This document shows positions 15,260 to 25,388 of a DNA stretch of 64,000 bases, piece by piece. Origin of the DNA: a virus. The first letter of the stretch is position 1, and each line of letters starts with the position of its first letter. The stretch spans positions 28,753 through 92,752 of the IMG/VR virus record IMGVR_UViG_3300037504_000674; one strand, 5' to 3'. Below the pieces are notes generated by a model. The model saw only the letters and a list, made by a program, of their open reading frames with translations, did no database searches and was not told where the DNA came from. Made by a program: the position numbers and the translations under genes.

Positions 15260-16013
15260 CAAACTGCAATACTTCAAGAAAAGTTTCCAGTCCCTGATAA
15301 ACCAAACATATACCGACTTTGAGCTTTTGCTGTGCGTAGGGTATCCTGGAACTCTAGTCAACGAGTACTTGGCGGGATTCGACGAACTGCCATTCAAGCT
15401 CAACATCATCCAAGAGCCGCCACGAGAGAGATACCCAGCGCGCGCTTCGGCAAACAACCTAGGCCTAAATGCTGCGACCGGCGATATTTACATTGGTACG
15501 CAGGATGATGTTATATTCCCCGATAACTGGGTGGAGCGCCATATCTGGTGGCACGAAACTCATGATGCACCGATATTCGTGTACAACCAAGTCACCGGCG
15601 CTATCGCCAGAACAGAGGAGGCTCAAAGCGAGGATGAATGGTGGCAAAAGAAGACCAACCCGCGCCACCTCCCCATTGCCTCCCGGTGGCAGTACGCCAG
15701 CGGCCACAGCTTCAGCATGACAATGTCAATTGCCAAAACCATCAAGCATGACGAGAGGTATAATGGCAACTGGGGTTTTGAGGATATTGACTGGTCCTAC
15801 CAGGCCTTTCTTGCTGGCTGCAAATTCTACATAGACACGGAGTGCAAGGTATTTCACCAAGACCACGGCGACAAAGCAATTGACCGCAGGCGCCGTGGAA
15901 AGGAGGAGTTTATGGATTGGCTAAGGCAACGCAGTCGTAATCGCAGGGTATTCGCCGACAAGTGGGGATTCGACCCAGAATACGGCATAGTTATGTTCGG
16001 GGGCGCGCAATGA
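15225..16013 (+). CDS. Glycosyltransferase family 2
   Basis: 262 aa. It has the GT2 helix FQSLINQTYTDFELL, the TQDDV motif as DxD equivalent near residue 91, and WGFEDIDWSYQAFLAG, the ED acceptor-base segment. The TTG start lies eight bases after GAGGAG and overlaps the previous gene by 35 bases. Probable role: adding a sugar to a virion protein or surface glycan. Confidence 0.85.
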   Translation: MKPSIVDVVVDSKLQYFKKSFQSLINQTYTDFELLLCVGYPGTLVNEYLAGFDELPFKLNIIQEPPRERYPARASANNLGLNAATGDIYIGTQDDVIFPDNWVERHIWWHETHDAPIFVYNQVTGAIARTEEAQSEDEWWQKKTNPRHLPIASRWQYASGHSFSMTMSIAKTIKHDERYNGNWGFEDIDWSYQAFLAGCKFYIDTECKVFHQDHGDKAIDRRRRGKEEFMDWLRQRSRNRRVFADKWGFDPEYGIVMFGGAQ

Positions 16014-17035
16014 GAATCGGGCTACTGTACCCAGCACAACCCACTAGTAACTTCGATGTAGCCAAGGGCTACGCTGCGGCATTTCGCAAACTAGGGCACC
16101 GCGTCAAAGAGATTGAGTATCACAAGCTATTCATGATGTGGAGCGAGTATTACAGGTTCTTCGGATTGATACAAGGCGTAGAAGAATACTCATACACAGA
16201 TGAGGACATCATTAAGAGCGCCAGCATCAATGCGATCATCAAGATTATGGAAGACGCCCCAGATTTAGTTGTGGTTATTGATGGCACCAACTTTCACCCT
16301 GCTGGCTGGTTCTGGATAACAAAGCTACAGCAGCTCTCGAACACAAAAGTCGTGATAGTGGGAACAGAGAGTCCCTATCAAGACCGTGGCGTTGCATTGG
16401 TATCTCAGTATGCAGATGTGGCCTACACCAACGAGCGCACGTCGTCAGAGCGCACAGGTATCAAGTACCTCCCAACCGCTTATAGCCAATTAAAGCACTA
16501 CCCAACCACAGTCCCCGACACACTGCGGCATGACGTGGTATTCATTGGGTCCGGCTTCCAAGAGCGCATAGAAATGCTATCCGGCGTCAACTGGGATGGC
16601 ATTGACTTTGCTATGTGGGGCCATTATCCCATCGACCATGATCATCCACTTGCCCCGTACTACAAGGGTGCTCAAATCCCCAACGAGCGCGCCGCTATTA
16701 TGTATTCTGGGGCCAAGATAAGCCTCAACCTTAATCGCACGAGCGTTGACTATGACGGCGAAATGCACATACCTGAGGCGGAGTCCATGAGCCCGCGAGC
16801 CTACGAGATACCAGCTTGTGGCGGATTCATGATATCTGAGTATCGCCCGGAAGTTCTGGATATATTCGGAGATATGGTCCCCGTATTCAGGACTAGCGAA
16901 GAGCTAGAACATCGGATTAGATATTGGCTAGACAGAGAAGAAGAACGCCGAGAACTAGCGGATCGCATGCGAACGTGCGTACATGGTCACTCTTACACAG
17001 ATAGAGCAAAAGTGATATTGCAGGACATCGCCTAA
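16010..17035 (+). CDS. CgeB-like glycosyltransferase, GT-B fold
   Basis: 341 aa. The C-terminal half matches the CgeB/YkvP type: RAYEIPACGGFMISEYRP, then DMVPVFRTSEELEHRIRYWL. The N-terminal half is a Rossmann-like domain with VVVIDGTNFHP. The start ATG overlaps the stop of the preceding transferase (ATGA). It is the last gene before a terminator. Confidence 0.8.
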   Translation: MRIGLLYPAQPTSNFDVAKGYAAAFRKLGHRVKEIEYHKLFMMWSEYYRFFGLIQGVEEYSYTDEDIIKSASINAIIKIMEDAPDLVVVIDGTNFHPAGWFWITKLQQLSNTKVVIVGTESPYQDRGVALVSQYADVAYTNERTSSERTGIKYLPTAYSQLKHYPTTVPDTLRHDVVFIGSGFQERIEMLSGVNWDGIDFAMWGHYPIDHDHPLAPYYKGAQIPNERAAIMYSGAKISLNLNRTSVDYDGEMHIPEAESMSPRAYEIPACGGFMISEYRPEVLDIFGDMVPVFRTSEELEHRIRYWLDREEERRELADRMRTCVHGHSYTDRAKVILQDIA

Positions 17036-17053
17036 CAGGCACAGCGACAAACA

Positions 17054-17090
17054 AAAAAGCCCCCCTCTTAGCAAGGGGGGCTTTTGTTTT
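17054..17090 (+). terminator. Rho-independent terminator after glycosyltransferase block
   Basis: AAAAGCCCCCC pairs with GGGGGGCTTTT around a short loop, followed by GTTTT. It separates the glycosylation unit from the tail unit. Confidence 0.9.
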
Positions 17091-17128
17091 AAGGTTGTTT
17101 GAAGGTCGCCATACTTGTATCCTATGAT
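17089..17128 (+). promoter_or_regulatory. Promoter for tail genes
   Basis: TTAAGGTTG (17089-17097), shared with the late promoters at 538 and 3252, precedes TTGAAG (17099-17104), an 18-bp spacer and TATGAT (17123-17128). The CGTCTGA half of the late motif is absent. Confidence 0.5.
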
Positions 17129-17157
17129 AGTAGAGAGACCTCAAGGAGGAGAATAGT

Positions 17158-17556
17158 ATGGCAACATTTGCAACTGGTTTGCTGGGTGCGGTGTACGTTG
17201 ATTCTACTCTGATCAACTTCGTCACCAATATCACGGTCAATATCGAGCGCGATAGCGCAGAAGAAGCCGTTATGAATCAGCAGTATAAGATCAAGCGCGT
17301 TGGCGCTTATGGCGGCGAGTTTTCTGGGAGCGCGCTAGTTGACCTGGATAGTAAGCAGTTGTTTGACCAGGTTACCGGACAGTCAACCGCAACCAACGTC
17401 CTGAGCATATATCCGGTGTCGAGCGACCTTACCGATTACTGGTACGGAGATGCACAGTTTAACAGTTGGTCAGCAGAGGCGTCGCCAGCAGACTTGTGGA
17501 GCGGCGACTTCGGCGGCGTGTTTACCGGCGAGATTTTCGCAGTAGGATTCAGCTAA
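17158..17556 (+). CDS. Major tail tube protein
   Basis: 132 aa, almost all beta, with a short N-terminal arm and a hydrophobic C-terminus (GEIFAVGFS). It has its own promoter and a strong AAGGAGGAG site, as expected for an abundant tube subunit. It precedes the tail chaperone and tape measure genes, the conserved siphovirus order. It is small for a tube protein, but the position makes the call likely. Confidence 0.7.
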   Translation: MATFATGLLGAVYVDSTLINFVTNITVNIERDSAEEAVMNQQYKIKRVGAYGGEFSGSALVDLDSKQLFDQVTGQSTATNVLSIYPVSSDLTDYWYGDAQFNSWSAEASPADLWSGDFGGVFTGEIFAVGFS

Positions 17557-17605
17557 ACATAACAGTTTAATAATCACCTAACCAATCTCAATAGGAGGAG
17601 ATCGG

Positions 17606-18019
17606 ATGGTTAATTACCCCACAGTCAAGGTAAATTCAGACGGCCTCAAGCTAGAGTTCAAGGGGCATGAATGGGTTCCCCATGAGGGAGAATATGTCGT
17701 GTTTGTCCCCTACCTATCAGCAGGCGATATGCTGATGCTACTGGAGGCCTGGAACGATCTAGCCGAAAACGAGGGCGATGCAGAAGCCAGCGAAAACATC
17801 CGCGTCATCAACAAAACCGTCGCCCCGCTATTGGTAAAAGTGATCGACCACTGGACATGGCATCATCCAATTACTGGTGACGAGCTTGGTCCGAAGGCCG
17901 GAAATGAGGAAGTGTTCAGGCCCAGGACGGAGGACATCGCCAGCTTGGGCTTCGAGGAAATTGGTTGGTTGGTGAACAACTTCTTCGCATTGGGCGAGGA
18001 GGGCGAAAACCCTCAGTAG
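17606..18019 (+). CDS. Tail assembly chaperone (G-like)
   Basis: 137 aa, acidic, helical at the C-terminus. It lies between tube and tape-measure genes and overlaps a second frame at its 3' end. This is the G/G-T chaperone arrangement, in which both products coat the tape measure during tail assembly. The zero-frame product ends at 18019. Confidence 0.7.
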   Translation: MVNYPTVKVNSDGLKLEFKGHEWVPHEGEYVVFVPYLSAGDMLMLLEAWNDLAENEGDAEASENIRVINKTVAPLLVKVIDHWTWHHPITGDELGPKAGNEEVFRPRTEDIASLGFEEIGWLVNNFFALGEEGENPQ

Positions 18020-18432
18020 CCCTCGTCAGAACGATCCTGTCCGGCGCTGGTAGGCCACCAAAAGAGGCGCTGATCTTGGCTATGTGTGAGATGTTTCATT
18101 GCAGGCCGTCCGAGCTAGAGGCAGAGGACGGCCTGTTGTTATTGCAACTGATGGACATCAAGCATTGGCGGGATGTCGCCAACCGCTACGCAGATAATCC
18201 ATCCACTAAGTCAGTTAGCTCTGAGGACCTACATAGGTTAGCATTCCTAATAGCCGGTGATGACGAGGCTTTGCATATTGATAGAGACGAACTAACCTCG
18301 GAGCGTTACCGCTCGCTAGACAGGTCGAGAGCAATTAAGATTACCGAGGGTCGCAAGCGGGAGCTAAAGAAGAAAGCCGTGGGCGCGTCCGGCGAAGTGC
18401 GTCCGGCAAGGAAGGTTATGGGTGGCAGGTAA
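17965..18432 (+). CDS. Tail assembly chaperone T region, expressed by -1 frameshift
   Basis: This frame has no ribosome site of its own and lies -1 relative to the upstream chaperone. The shift most likely happens at GGCGAAAAC (18002-18010), eight bases before the zero-frame stop. It would give a fused protein of about 275 aa (135 + 140). The heptamer C-GAA-AAC is not a textbook X-XXY-YYZ site, so the exact slip point is uncertain. The T part is basic at its C-terminus. Confidence 0.65.
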   Translation: MVGEQLLRIGRGGRKPSVALVRTILSGAGRPPKEALILAMCEMFHCRPSELEAEDGLLLLQLMDIKHWRDVANRYADNPSTKSVSSEDLHRLAFLIAGDDEALHIDRDELTSERYRSLDRSRAIKITEGRKRELKKKAVGASGEVRPARKVMGGR

Positions 18433-21400
18433 ACCAACAGGAACGATAGTAGTAGACGCAGTAGATGAAACCGGCAAGGTTATCAAGAGCATCAGCGTGA
18501 AAATGAACAAGCTTGGCGACAAGGCCAAGAAGGCGAGCACTAAAGCCAGCAATGCATCAAAGATGCTGAAGAAAGCCTTACTGGGGGCCGCTAAGGGCGC
18601 CAAAAAGTTCATTGGTAAGCTGGCGCTTGCCCCGCTGAGGGCATTTGGATCAGCGCTCAAGAACATCAGCACGATCATCTTGGGTATGCTGGGATACCAG
18701 GGGTTCCGCGCTATTGGTCGAAGCATTGCCAATATGGTCGAAGAAGCCGGTCCTATCCAATCTGTGCGCACGCAGTTTGCCAACTTCATGCAACAGGCAA
18801 ACGCTCATATCCCCGATTTTAATACCGGCGCCGATGAAATGATCGCCAAGATGCAGGGAATGACCGGGGGCGCACTAGACGTAACCCGCATGCTCAAGGC
18901 GTCAAACCTAGCATTTTCTCTCATAGGCGAGCGAGTCGGCAAAGATTTACCTAGAATGCTAGGAGTCGCACAGGCAGCATCGCTTACCACGGGTGAATCG
19001 ATTGAGCGTATGTTCAACAGCTTGGTGAAGGGCGTCGGGCGCTTGTCAACACGGTGGCTAGACAACTTGGGCATCACGGTATCTACCACCGAGGCATACG
19101 GCAGATACGCCGATGAAAACGATCTCGTTGCCAGTAATCTATCGCATACCCACAGAGTTCAAGCCATGCTCAATGCGGCAATGGAGCAAGGCGAAAAGAT
19201 TATGATGCGCACGGGTGACGTGCAAGCATTCCTCTCAACCCAAATGTCAGCGCTCAATGCTAACTTCCTCAATACGCGCGATTCCGTAATCAACGCATTC
19301 GCCCCACTCGCAACAACTGTGCTTATGTTTGTCAATGATATGACCTCGCAGGTCACCCCCAAAGTGGAAGACTTCGCCACCGCTTTCGCTATGACCTTCG
19401 CTAAGATACCACCCTCCGCTTATGCGTCTGCGCAGAATACCGTCGCCGGATTAACCGAGGGTATGAACCTTGTTGAGCCTGTGGTCTTGTCAGCGCAAGA
19501 GAGAATGGGTGAACGCGCTGCAAACTGGGCAGTCAACGCATTATCATGGGGTGCCAATGTAGGCGCTCAATTTGTCAGCGGAATCATCCAGGGGTTCTCC
19601 GCCCTGATAGCCGGGGCAATGAATTACATCTCTGCGGTTCTGGCTAGTTGGCTCAGGCCTGGTTCGCCACCAAAGGTTTCCCCGCAAATAGATAATTGGG
19701 GCTACGGTACAATGGAGTCATGGGTAGAGGGAATGCTGGACTACCCAGTTGACCCGGTGCTCCTACCAAAAATCAAAGGCGACCTGAAGGATGTTTTCGA
19801 GTCAGGAGTAAAGGACTCATTATTTCAGTGGGGTGCTGACTCGATAGCAGAGTGGGCCGAAGGTTTGTCGATTATTGACATGGACTTCCTCAGCCAGGCG
19901 ATTGAGGAAGCCACCGTCAAGGCCAAAATCCTCAACAAGGAACTCACATCGACCTACAAGGAGCAGCGCACTGAGCTATTCAAGCTAAGAGTGCTGAACC
20001 GTGACCCGAAAGCAATTAGGGCACAACAAAAGCGCGTCAAGACTTCCAAAAACGCCCTGAAAACTAACGAAAAGGAGCTAGAGCAGCTAGAAAACCGGCG
20101 TAAACTAATCAGAGAGCAACTAGAGCTACTGAGGCTACTAGAGCGCGCACTAAAAGATATGGAGCGCACATCTAAGCGCGGCGGAGGCGGCGGGAGAGGC
20201 GGTGGGGGTGACGGCGCTCCGGGGCTTGACGACATACCAGCACCTGAACTACCACTAGTTGGCACATCCAGCCTAGAAAGCCAGATAACAGGCCTGAAAG
20301 AGCGCCTGAAGGAGATTTTCGGCGAGCCGCTACAGCAAGTTGCGGACTCATTCTCGAAAGCAGCCGACGAGATAGGGCTGGCATGGGGAAACCTCAGAAC
20401 CACCATTGAGGAGAACTCGCCAGCTATCAAGGAGAAGTCACAAGATGCTGCGAAGTCCATCGGGTCTTTCTTCGCCGAGGCAAACAAGCAAATCTCGCCA
20501 GCATTGCAGGACCTAAAGCAAGCATTCATCGATGCCGCTCCAGAATTTCTAAAGGCTGGTGACAGTGCCATGAAGTTCGCCGGGCTGTGGCGGCTCGCCG
20601 GTAAGGTGTACGGATTTGCATCAGCTATGATAGCAAAATTACTAGCAATACAGGTCAGGGCGCTTGGCAGGTTCGCCAGCAGAATGAGCGAGAAAATTGA
20701 TGGCCTCAAGATGTTGTTCTCCAGAGACTTGCTTGGGGGTTTAAGGAGAATTTTCTTCTCAGGAGCGTCGGATATCAACACATGGCCAGAATTCATGTGG
20801 GCTATGCTCAAGAGGGGCTTCATGAATTCGTTTGACTTTCCCTCCATGTTTACTAATGTGTTCACCAACCTCTTCAAGCCTGGTGTGATTAAATTCCTAG
20901 ATAGCGCTCGCGGGCTTATCAAGAGGGTATTTGGGGAAGCGGCGGCTGAGTCCTCGTCTGATTGGTCAGCGACTTGGGGTAGCGCGGCAGTCGAAAGCGG
21001 TAGCGCGATAGTTCAGGGGGTAGCTGACGGGGTATCACAAGGCGCAACAGGGGCGACCAACTCAGCCAATCAATTTGCTTCCGGGCTTCAATCTCAGTTC
21101 GCCACAGAGTTTGACCCATCAATGTACTCTGTATATGGTGAGAATATAGCCATTGGTATAGGGGATGGGTTGACAAGCGGGGGGAGCGATGCAAACCTAG
21201 CGATGGAGGAAATGTACAATCAATTCCTGAAAACAACAGAGTCTTCTGTGGGGTCCGGCGAAGAGTCGCCGTATTCTCAATACGGATCATATATTCCTGA
21301 CGGAATCTCTCAGGGAATCGAGAGCAACGCCGAGAGCGCCAACATGACGCTTGAGGAAATGTACCAAAACTTTCTTGACACATCTGACGCTAGTTTGGGA

Positions 21401-22057
21401 ACCGGGGGCGCTGGCTCATCATCAACCGTCTTCAATGACTATGGTCAAATCATGCCAACAAGTGTAAGAGACGGCATCATGAACAACCAGCAAGCCGCCT
21501 GGGACCAAATGGGCAATATGTGGCAGGGCGTCATCGACACGACGGACTCGTATGGCGAGCCGCTTACAACGTCGGTTGATACAATGACGAGCTCTTCGCT
21601 TATTGCGCTTGAGCTCAAGATACCCCAGTTCAAATCTAGCGGAGAGGCGCTAATCCAGGGTCTGATTGACGGTATTATCGGCAAGATGCCGGAGGCTGAG
21701 AGCGCGGTGAAAGATGCCGCAGATAAAGTATCCGATGCGGCCTCGTCTGCCTGGGATATCTCATCTCCGTCAGGGGTTTTCGAGAAGATGGGTAATCAGC
21801 TAATGTCTGGCACGCAAAAGGGCATTCAAGACAAAGCGTATGTGCCAATGAGAGCTATGCAGCGCGCTGCTGGCGGCGTGATTAGCGCTGGCCCAGGAGC
21901 GACTGGCGGGAATACTAACAACACAACGACCATCGTGATCCAGGGCCCAATCATTGAGACAATGAGCGTTCCGAACATGCGCGTCGGTAGAGAAATGTCG
22001 CGCCAGATTGGTCGAGATTTATCAAATATGGCTAGTATGAAAAGGAGCCCAGCATAA
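18422..22057 (+). CDS. Tape measure protein
   Basis: 1211 aa, the second longest gene in the window, directly after the chaperones. A basic, Ala/Lys-rich N-terminus is followed by hydrophobic segments (IIQGFSALIAGAMNYI), a coiled coil near residues 500-590, a Gly-rich linker near 580-600, and about 900-1060 imperfect repeats of roughly 50 residues (PYSQYGSYIPDGISQGI and relatives). At about 0.15 nm per residue it implies a tail near 180 nm. The GTG start follows AAGGAAGG. Confidence 0.9.
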   Translation: MAGKPTGTIVVDAVDETGKVIKSISVKMNKLGDKAKKASTKASNASKMLKKALLGAAKGAKKFIGKLALAPLRAFGSALKNISTIILGMLGYQGFRAIGRSIANMVEEAGPIQSVRTQFANFMQQANAHIPDFNTGADEMIAKMQGMTGGALDVTRMLKASNLAFSLIGERVGKDLPRMLGVAQAASLTTGESIERMFNSLVKGVGRLSTRWLDNLGITVSTTEAYGRYADENDLVASNLSHTHRVQAMLNAAMEQGEKIMMRTGDVQAFLSTQMSALNANFLNTRDSVINAFAPLATTVLMFVNDMTSQVTPKVEDFATAFAMTFAKIPPSAYASAQNTVAGLTEGMNLVEPVVLSAQERMGERAANWAVNALSWGANVGAQFVSGIIQGFSALIAGAMNYISAVLASWLRPGSPPKVSPQIDNWGYGTMESWVEGMLDYPVDPVLLPKIKGDLKDVFESGVKDSLFQWGADSIAEWAEGLSIIDMDFLSQAIEEATVKAKILNKELTSTYKEQRTELFKLRVLNRDPKAIRAQQKRVKTSKNALKTNEKELEQLENRRKLIREQLELLRLLERALKDMERTSKRGGGGGRGGGGDGAPGLDDIPAPELPLVGTSSLESQITGLKERLKEIFGEPLQQVADSFSKAADEIGLAWGNLRTTIEENSPAIKEKSQDAAKSIGSFFAEANKQISPALQDLKQAFIDAAPEFLKAGDSAMKFAGLWRLAGKVYGFASAMIAKLLAIQVRALGRFASRMSEKIDGLKMLFSRDLLGGLRRIFFSGASDINTWPEFMWAMLKRGFMNSFDFPSMFTNVFTNLFKPGVIKFLDSARGLIKRVFGEAAAESSSDWSATWGSAAVESGSAIVQGVADGVSQGATGATNSANQFASGLQSQFATEFDPSMYSVYGENIAIGIGDGLTSGGSDANLAMEEMYNQFLKTTESSVGSGEESPYSQYGSYIPDGISQGIESNAESANMTLEEMYQNFLDTSDASLGTGGAGSSSTVFNDYGQIMPTSVRDGIMNNQQAAWDQMGNMWQGVIDTTDSYGEPLTTSVDTMTSSSLIALELKIPQFKSSGEALIQGLIDGIIGKMPEAESAVKDAADKVSDAASSAWDISSPSGVFEKMGNQLMSGTQKGIQDKAYVPMRAMQRAAGGVISAGPGATGGNTNNTTTIVIQGPIIETMSVPNMRVGREMSRQIGRDLSNMASMKRSPA

Positions 22058-23928
22058 TGTCAGACGTTATCAAGCTGTCGGATGGAACCACCGATATCGA
22101 CCTATACTACGATACTGATGCGTTTGTGATGATGCAAGAGGGTAATAACTTCGGCATACCAGAACACCAGCGAGTTATGCATGAGTCGGACTTCTCAGAT
22201 GGCCAAACCATTATCCGCAACACACTTGGGAACCGCATGTGGCCCATGCAACTCGCGGTATACGGTTCAGACAACGACGCGGTAGTTGATAACCTTAATG
22301 CTCTCTCTAGATTCGCCAAGCAAGCACGTAGGTACCAGCTAGACGAGACACGCAGCGAAGTTTATTTACAGGTTCAACTAGACGGCATGACAAACTGGAC
22401 TAGATTCAGCGTGATTGACATTGAGTACGACAGCGCGGCGTTCTTCAATTACTTCAATCTGGGTGAGGATAAACTAATTTTTGGTGATGGGCTGACACTG
22501 ACAATAATCACCGACCCAATTGGGTACGGAGAGGAAGTGACTCTCAAGAACTATCTCAAGAATCCCCACTTCGAAGAAGTGAACACCGGGATAGATCAAG
22601 GATCGGGGGCCGCGAAGCACTGGAACGACGACGGGTCGCCAACTCTCACATTCGATTGGGATATTCGCGTATGCGGCGCCAGATCACAGAAAGTGGTAAC
22701 CGACGCTAGTAGCAACCAGGCGATATACAGCGATACAGTTTCATGCTCAAGCTCGCAGGACTTTGCGTGCTACGTATGGGTCCATAAGGCTTCAGGAGAC
22801 GATATCTCGCTTTACGTGAGCGGTGATGCGTCAGGGGTTATCGACACAGCCACATACAGCGCGGCGGCAGAAACCAAAACCGGAGCTAATGGTAACACCT
22901 GGAAGAGACTTGAGGTGACCGGAACAACCGGAGCTTCTGACTCAACGTTGACCGTTGGTGTTCAGAGATCATTGGGGGATGCGACTGCTGCCACAACATT
23001 CTACGTCGATCAGTCTTACTTACAGCTTGGCGCAAGCTCAATCCCGTCTGGCTGGGCAAGTTACTACAGCATCAATAATCACTATCAACCGTCCTCAAGT
23101 ATTATACCATATCTCGATGTATGCGATATTCCAGGCGACGAACCAGCAGATTGCAAATTTGTCATTGACGAGACTGATAGCAACACATCTATCAGATATC
23201 TATACATGATGAATAGCGCTCAGGACAACATTGCGAGCATGAGGTTCTTTTTGGATAGCGATGACGCCGGCGTTCCCGGCGGGACAAACACAGTCACAGA
23301 TTCTGATAGGAGCGGCGGTAGCTACGGAAATTTCACTACAAGTTCTACTTTTGCGGACGTAGCGAGGTTCGCACCATCCGATTGGAGCGATTGGTATCTG
23401 TCCTATGTGGTATTTGCGGCAGTTAATGTTGGGTCAGGCCTGGAATTCAGAATTGAGTACCCGCCAGTGGGGAACTACCCGCAGTACAACACAGGTGAAA
23501 CATCGGTTGCCCATACAAATCAGTGGGAGCTGCTGAACCTTGGCGTGATCAATCAGATTTCTGCAAACGATGAGTTCATATTTGCAGCGAAGGGCGGAGA
23601 TGTCAACTACGACTTCTTCTACTGCGTCTCGATATCAGATGGGTACTCGATTATTGACTGGGGCACCTATGTTATCGGAGGAGCCTCGTCTCCCCAGGCA
23701 ATCATTGACCCAATGGAGAACCTAAGGTACACCAAGACGGGCGCGGGTATCATACAATCAACATCAAACGCTCACCTTGGAGACTATATACAAGCAAAAC
23801 CAGGTAGGTTCAACAGAATAATCATGATCGGCACGGGAGATGAGAATGTACACACGCCAGCTAATGGGAACATCGAGGTGACTCTAACATATCGCCCAAG
23901 AACGGAGCTTCTACTGGGGGTGACCTAG
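22057..23928 (+). CDS. Distal tail protein with inserted carbohydrate-binding modules
   Basis: 623 aa. Residues about 1-165 and the last 80 match the Dit ring domain (GDGLTLTIITDPIG, then VTLTYRPRTELL). Between them lie two beta-sandwich modules: about 165-345 (NYLKNPHFEE...WKRLEVTGTT, typical of CBM-like inserts) and about 350-540. Such evolved Dit proteins bind host glycans. The ATG overlaps the tape measure stop. Confidence 0.75.
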   Translation: MSDVIKLSDGTTDIDLYYDTDAFVMMQEGNNFGIPEHQRVMHESDFSDGQTIIRNTLGNRMWPMQLAVYGSDNDAVVDNLNALSRFAKQARRYQLDETRSEVYLQVQLDGMTNWTRFSVIDIEYDSAAFFNYFNLGEDKLIFGDGLTLTIITDPIGYGEEVTLKNYLKNPHFEEVNTGIDQGSGAAKHWNDDGSPTLTFDWDIRVCGARSQKVVTDASSNQAIYSDTVSCSSSQDFACYVWVHKASGDDISLYVSGDASGVIDTATYSAAAETKTGANGNTWKRLEVTGTTGASDSTLTVGVQRSLGDATAATTFYVDQSYLQLGASSIPSGWASYYSINNHYQPSSSIIPYLDVCDIPGDEPADCKFVIDETDSNTSIRYLYMMNSAQDNIASMRFFLDSDDAGVPGGTNTVTDSDRSGGSYGNFTTSSTFADVARFAPSDWSDWYLSYVVFAAVNVGSGLEFRIEYPPVGNYPQYNTGETSVAHTNQWELLNLGVINQISANDEFIFAAKGGDVNYDFFYCVSISDGYSIIDWGTYVIGGASSPQAIIDPMENLRYTKTGAGIIQSTSNAHLGDYIQAKPGRFNRIIMIGTGDENVHTPANGNIEVTLTYRPRTELLLGVT

Positions 23929-25385
23929 TGCCACTATATACACAAATCTGGTCGAATGGCGCTTCTTCGCCGTCATTCGAGAAAGACATATCGCGCCGCA
24001 TCAGCTCCACGCGCATACTGTGGGAACTGCACGGCGGAGTACGGGCTATTGAAAGTCAGTGGTCAGACGACTTAACATCTGCTTACAATTTTTATAAAGA
24101 CAACATCGGTAAGCGCATCATCATCAGCGACCACTACTGTGATATGCCGGTTGCCGATGGATATATCACTAACATGTCATTAACGCCAGAGGGTGTGATG
24201 TTTGTTTCTCGCGGAAACTGGTATCGACATGCAGATCAATTGTACAATTTCGATACTACCACCAAGGATTCAGAGCAAGGTAACCTAGCCTACGACCCAG
24301 GCGCTACAACTGATACATTCCAAGATGATGGACAAGACTTTTCTGATTGGGAGCCGTCTGGCCCAACAGCGGAGTACGAAATCAGTATTGTCAACGCAGA
24401 TGGGACAATTACGTATGCCTTCATCGGATCGGCGTTCACCACAACCAACTCAAACGACTCCATTAACGTGTACACAGACTACGAACTCAACACATCGGGA
24501 TGGAACGGTGATTCTCCATCCGGTAAAACACCTAGCTCATACACCATATCGCTGGTTTACGACGCAAAAACAACATCTGAAGTGATCAAGGAGGCCCTGA
24601 CTGACGAGGTGCCCGTACTAAGTTCAGACCAATCAAATATAGACGAGACCAATACCGTAATCGGGGGGTGGGAAACACCCATCGAGGAAGGCGGGATGTA
24701 CCCGTCCGTTTTCATAGAGAAGATGGCCTCGTTCTCTGATACCAGCAATCGTCAATGGAATTACTGGGTAGCCAATCAGAGGTTCGATGTCACTAGCCCA
24801 CAGAAGGGGGTACCGCACTTCGAAGCGCAAGTAAATAGCGGTAGCTTTGACTGGGATATTGAAAACTGGATGATATCCGCCGGCAATCCCATGGCGACAC
24901 GATCAATTGAGGAGATGCGTAATCATGTCAGGATAATATACCGAGACATGGAAGACGATGACTTGATCACAATCACAGACGCGGCGCAAGACAACGATAG
25001 CCAAGATAAATACTGGCGCCGCGAGGCGGTTGTGTCTGGAGGGGACGCGGTACCATCAGTGGCTGAAAAATACCGCGATCTTTACCTCAATAAGTTTAAG
25101 GATGCACTTATGGCGGAGCCGATCGTGATTAGCGCGCCATATATTCTTCGCAGAAGCGGGGCAAGAGTACCATTGTGGACCCCCATCAAAGAAAGTAAAT
25201 CTTATTTTAGACTGTCTGAGTTATTCCCCTCACTGGATTTATTCGATTCATCCTGGGACCGCCTGCGCAGCGGGCAAGCAATGAGCATGGAATACGAGAG
25301 CGTTTCTAACACTCTTAGGGTTCACCTTGACCAAGAGAGCAACGAACTAGACGCCCTAATAGCACGCATGGATGCCTGGAGGTAA
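23928..25385 (+). CDS. Tail hub / baseplate protein
   Basis: 485 aa, beginning with a GTG that overlaps the Dit stop. Beta-rich start and helical middle. It sits between the distal tail protein and the fibre, where siphophages carry the tail-associated hub (Tal-like). The call is by order and by the hub-like C-terminus (SMEYESVSNTLRVHLDQ). No peptidase motif was seen. Confidence 0.6.
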   Translation: MPLYTQIWSNGASSPSFEKDISRRISSTRILWELHGGVRAIESQWSDDLTSAYNFYKDNIGKRIIISDHYCDMPVADGYITNMSLTPEGVMFVSRGNWYRHADQLYNFDTTTKDSEQGNLAYDPGATTDTFQDDGQDFSDWEPSGPTAEYEISIVNADGTITYAFIGSAFTTTNSNDSINVYTDYELNTSGWNGDSPSGKTPSSYTISLVYDAKTTSEVIKEALTDEVPVLSSDQSNIDETNTVIGGWETPIEEGGMYPSVFIEKMASFSDTSNRQWNYWVANQRFDVTSPQKGVPHFEAQVNSGSFDWDIENWMISAGNPMATRSIEEMRNHVRIIYRDMEDDDLITITDAAQDNDSQDKYWRREAVVSGGDAVPSVAEKYRDLYLNKFKDALMAEPIVISAPYILRRSGARVPLWTPIKESKSYFRLSELFPSLDLFDSSWDRLRSGQAMSMEYESVSNTLRVHLDQESNELDALIARMDAWR

Positions 25386-25388
25386 CAC

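Noticed and set aside
19954-20922. Long minus-strand open frame opposite the tape measure gene
   Set aside because: Low-complexity Ser/Leu/Pro composition and no ribosome site; a mirror image of the Ala/Lys/Glu-rich plus-strand coding sequence.
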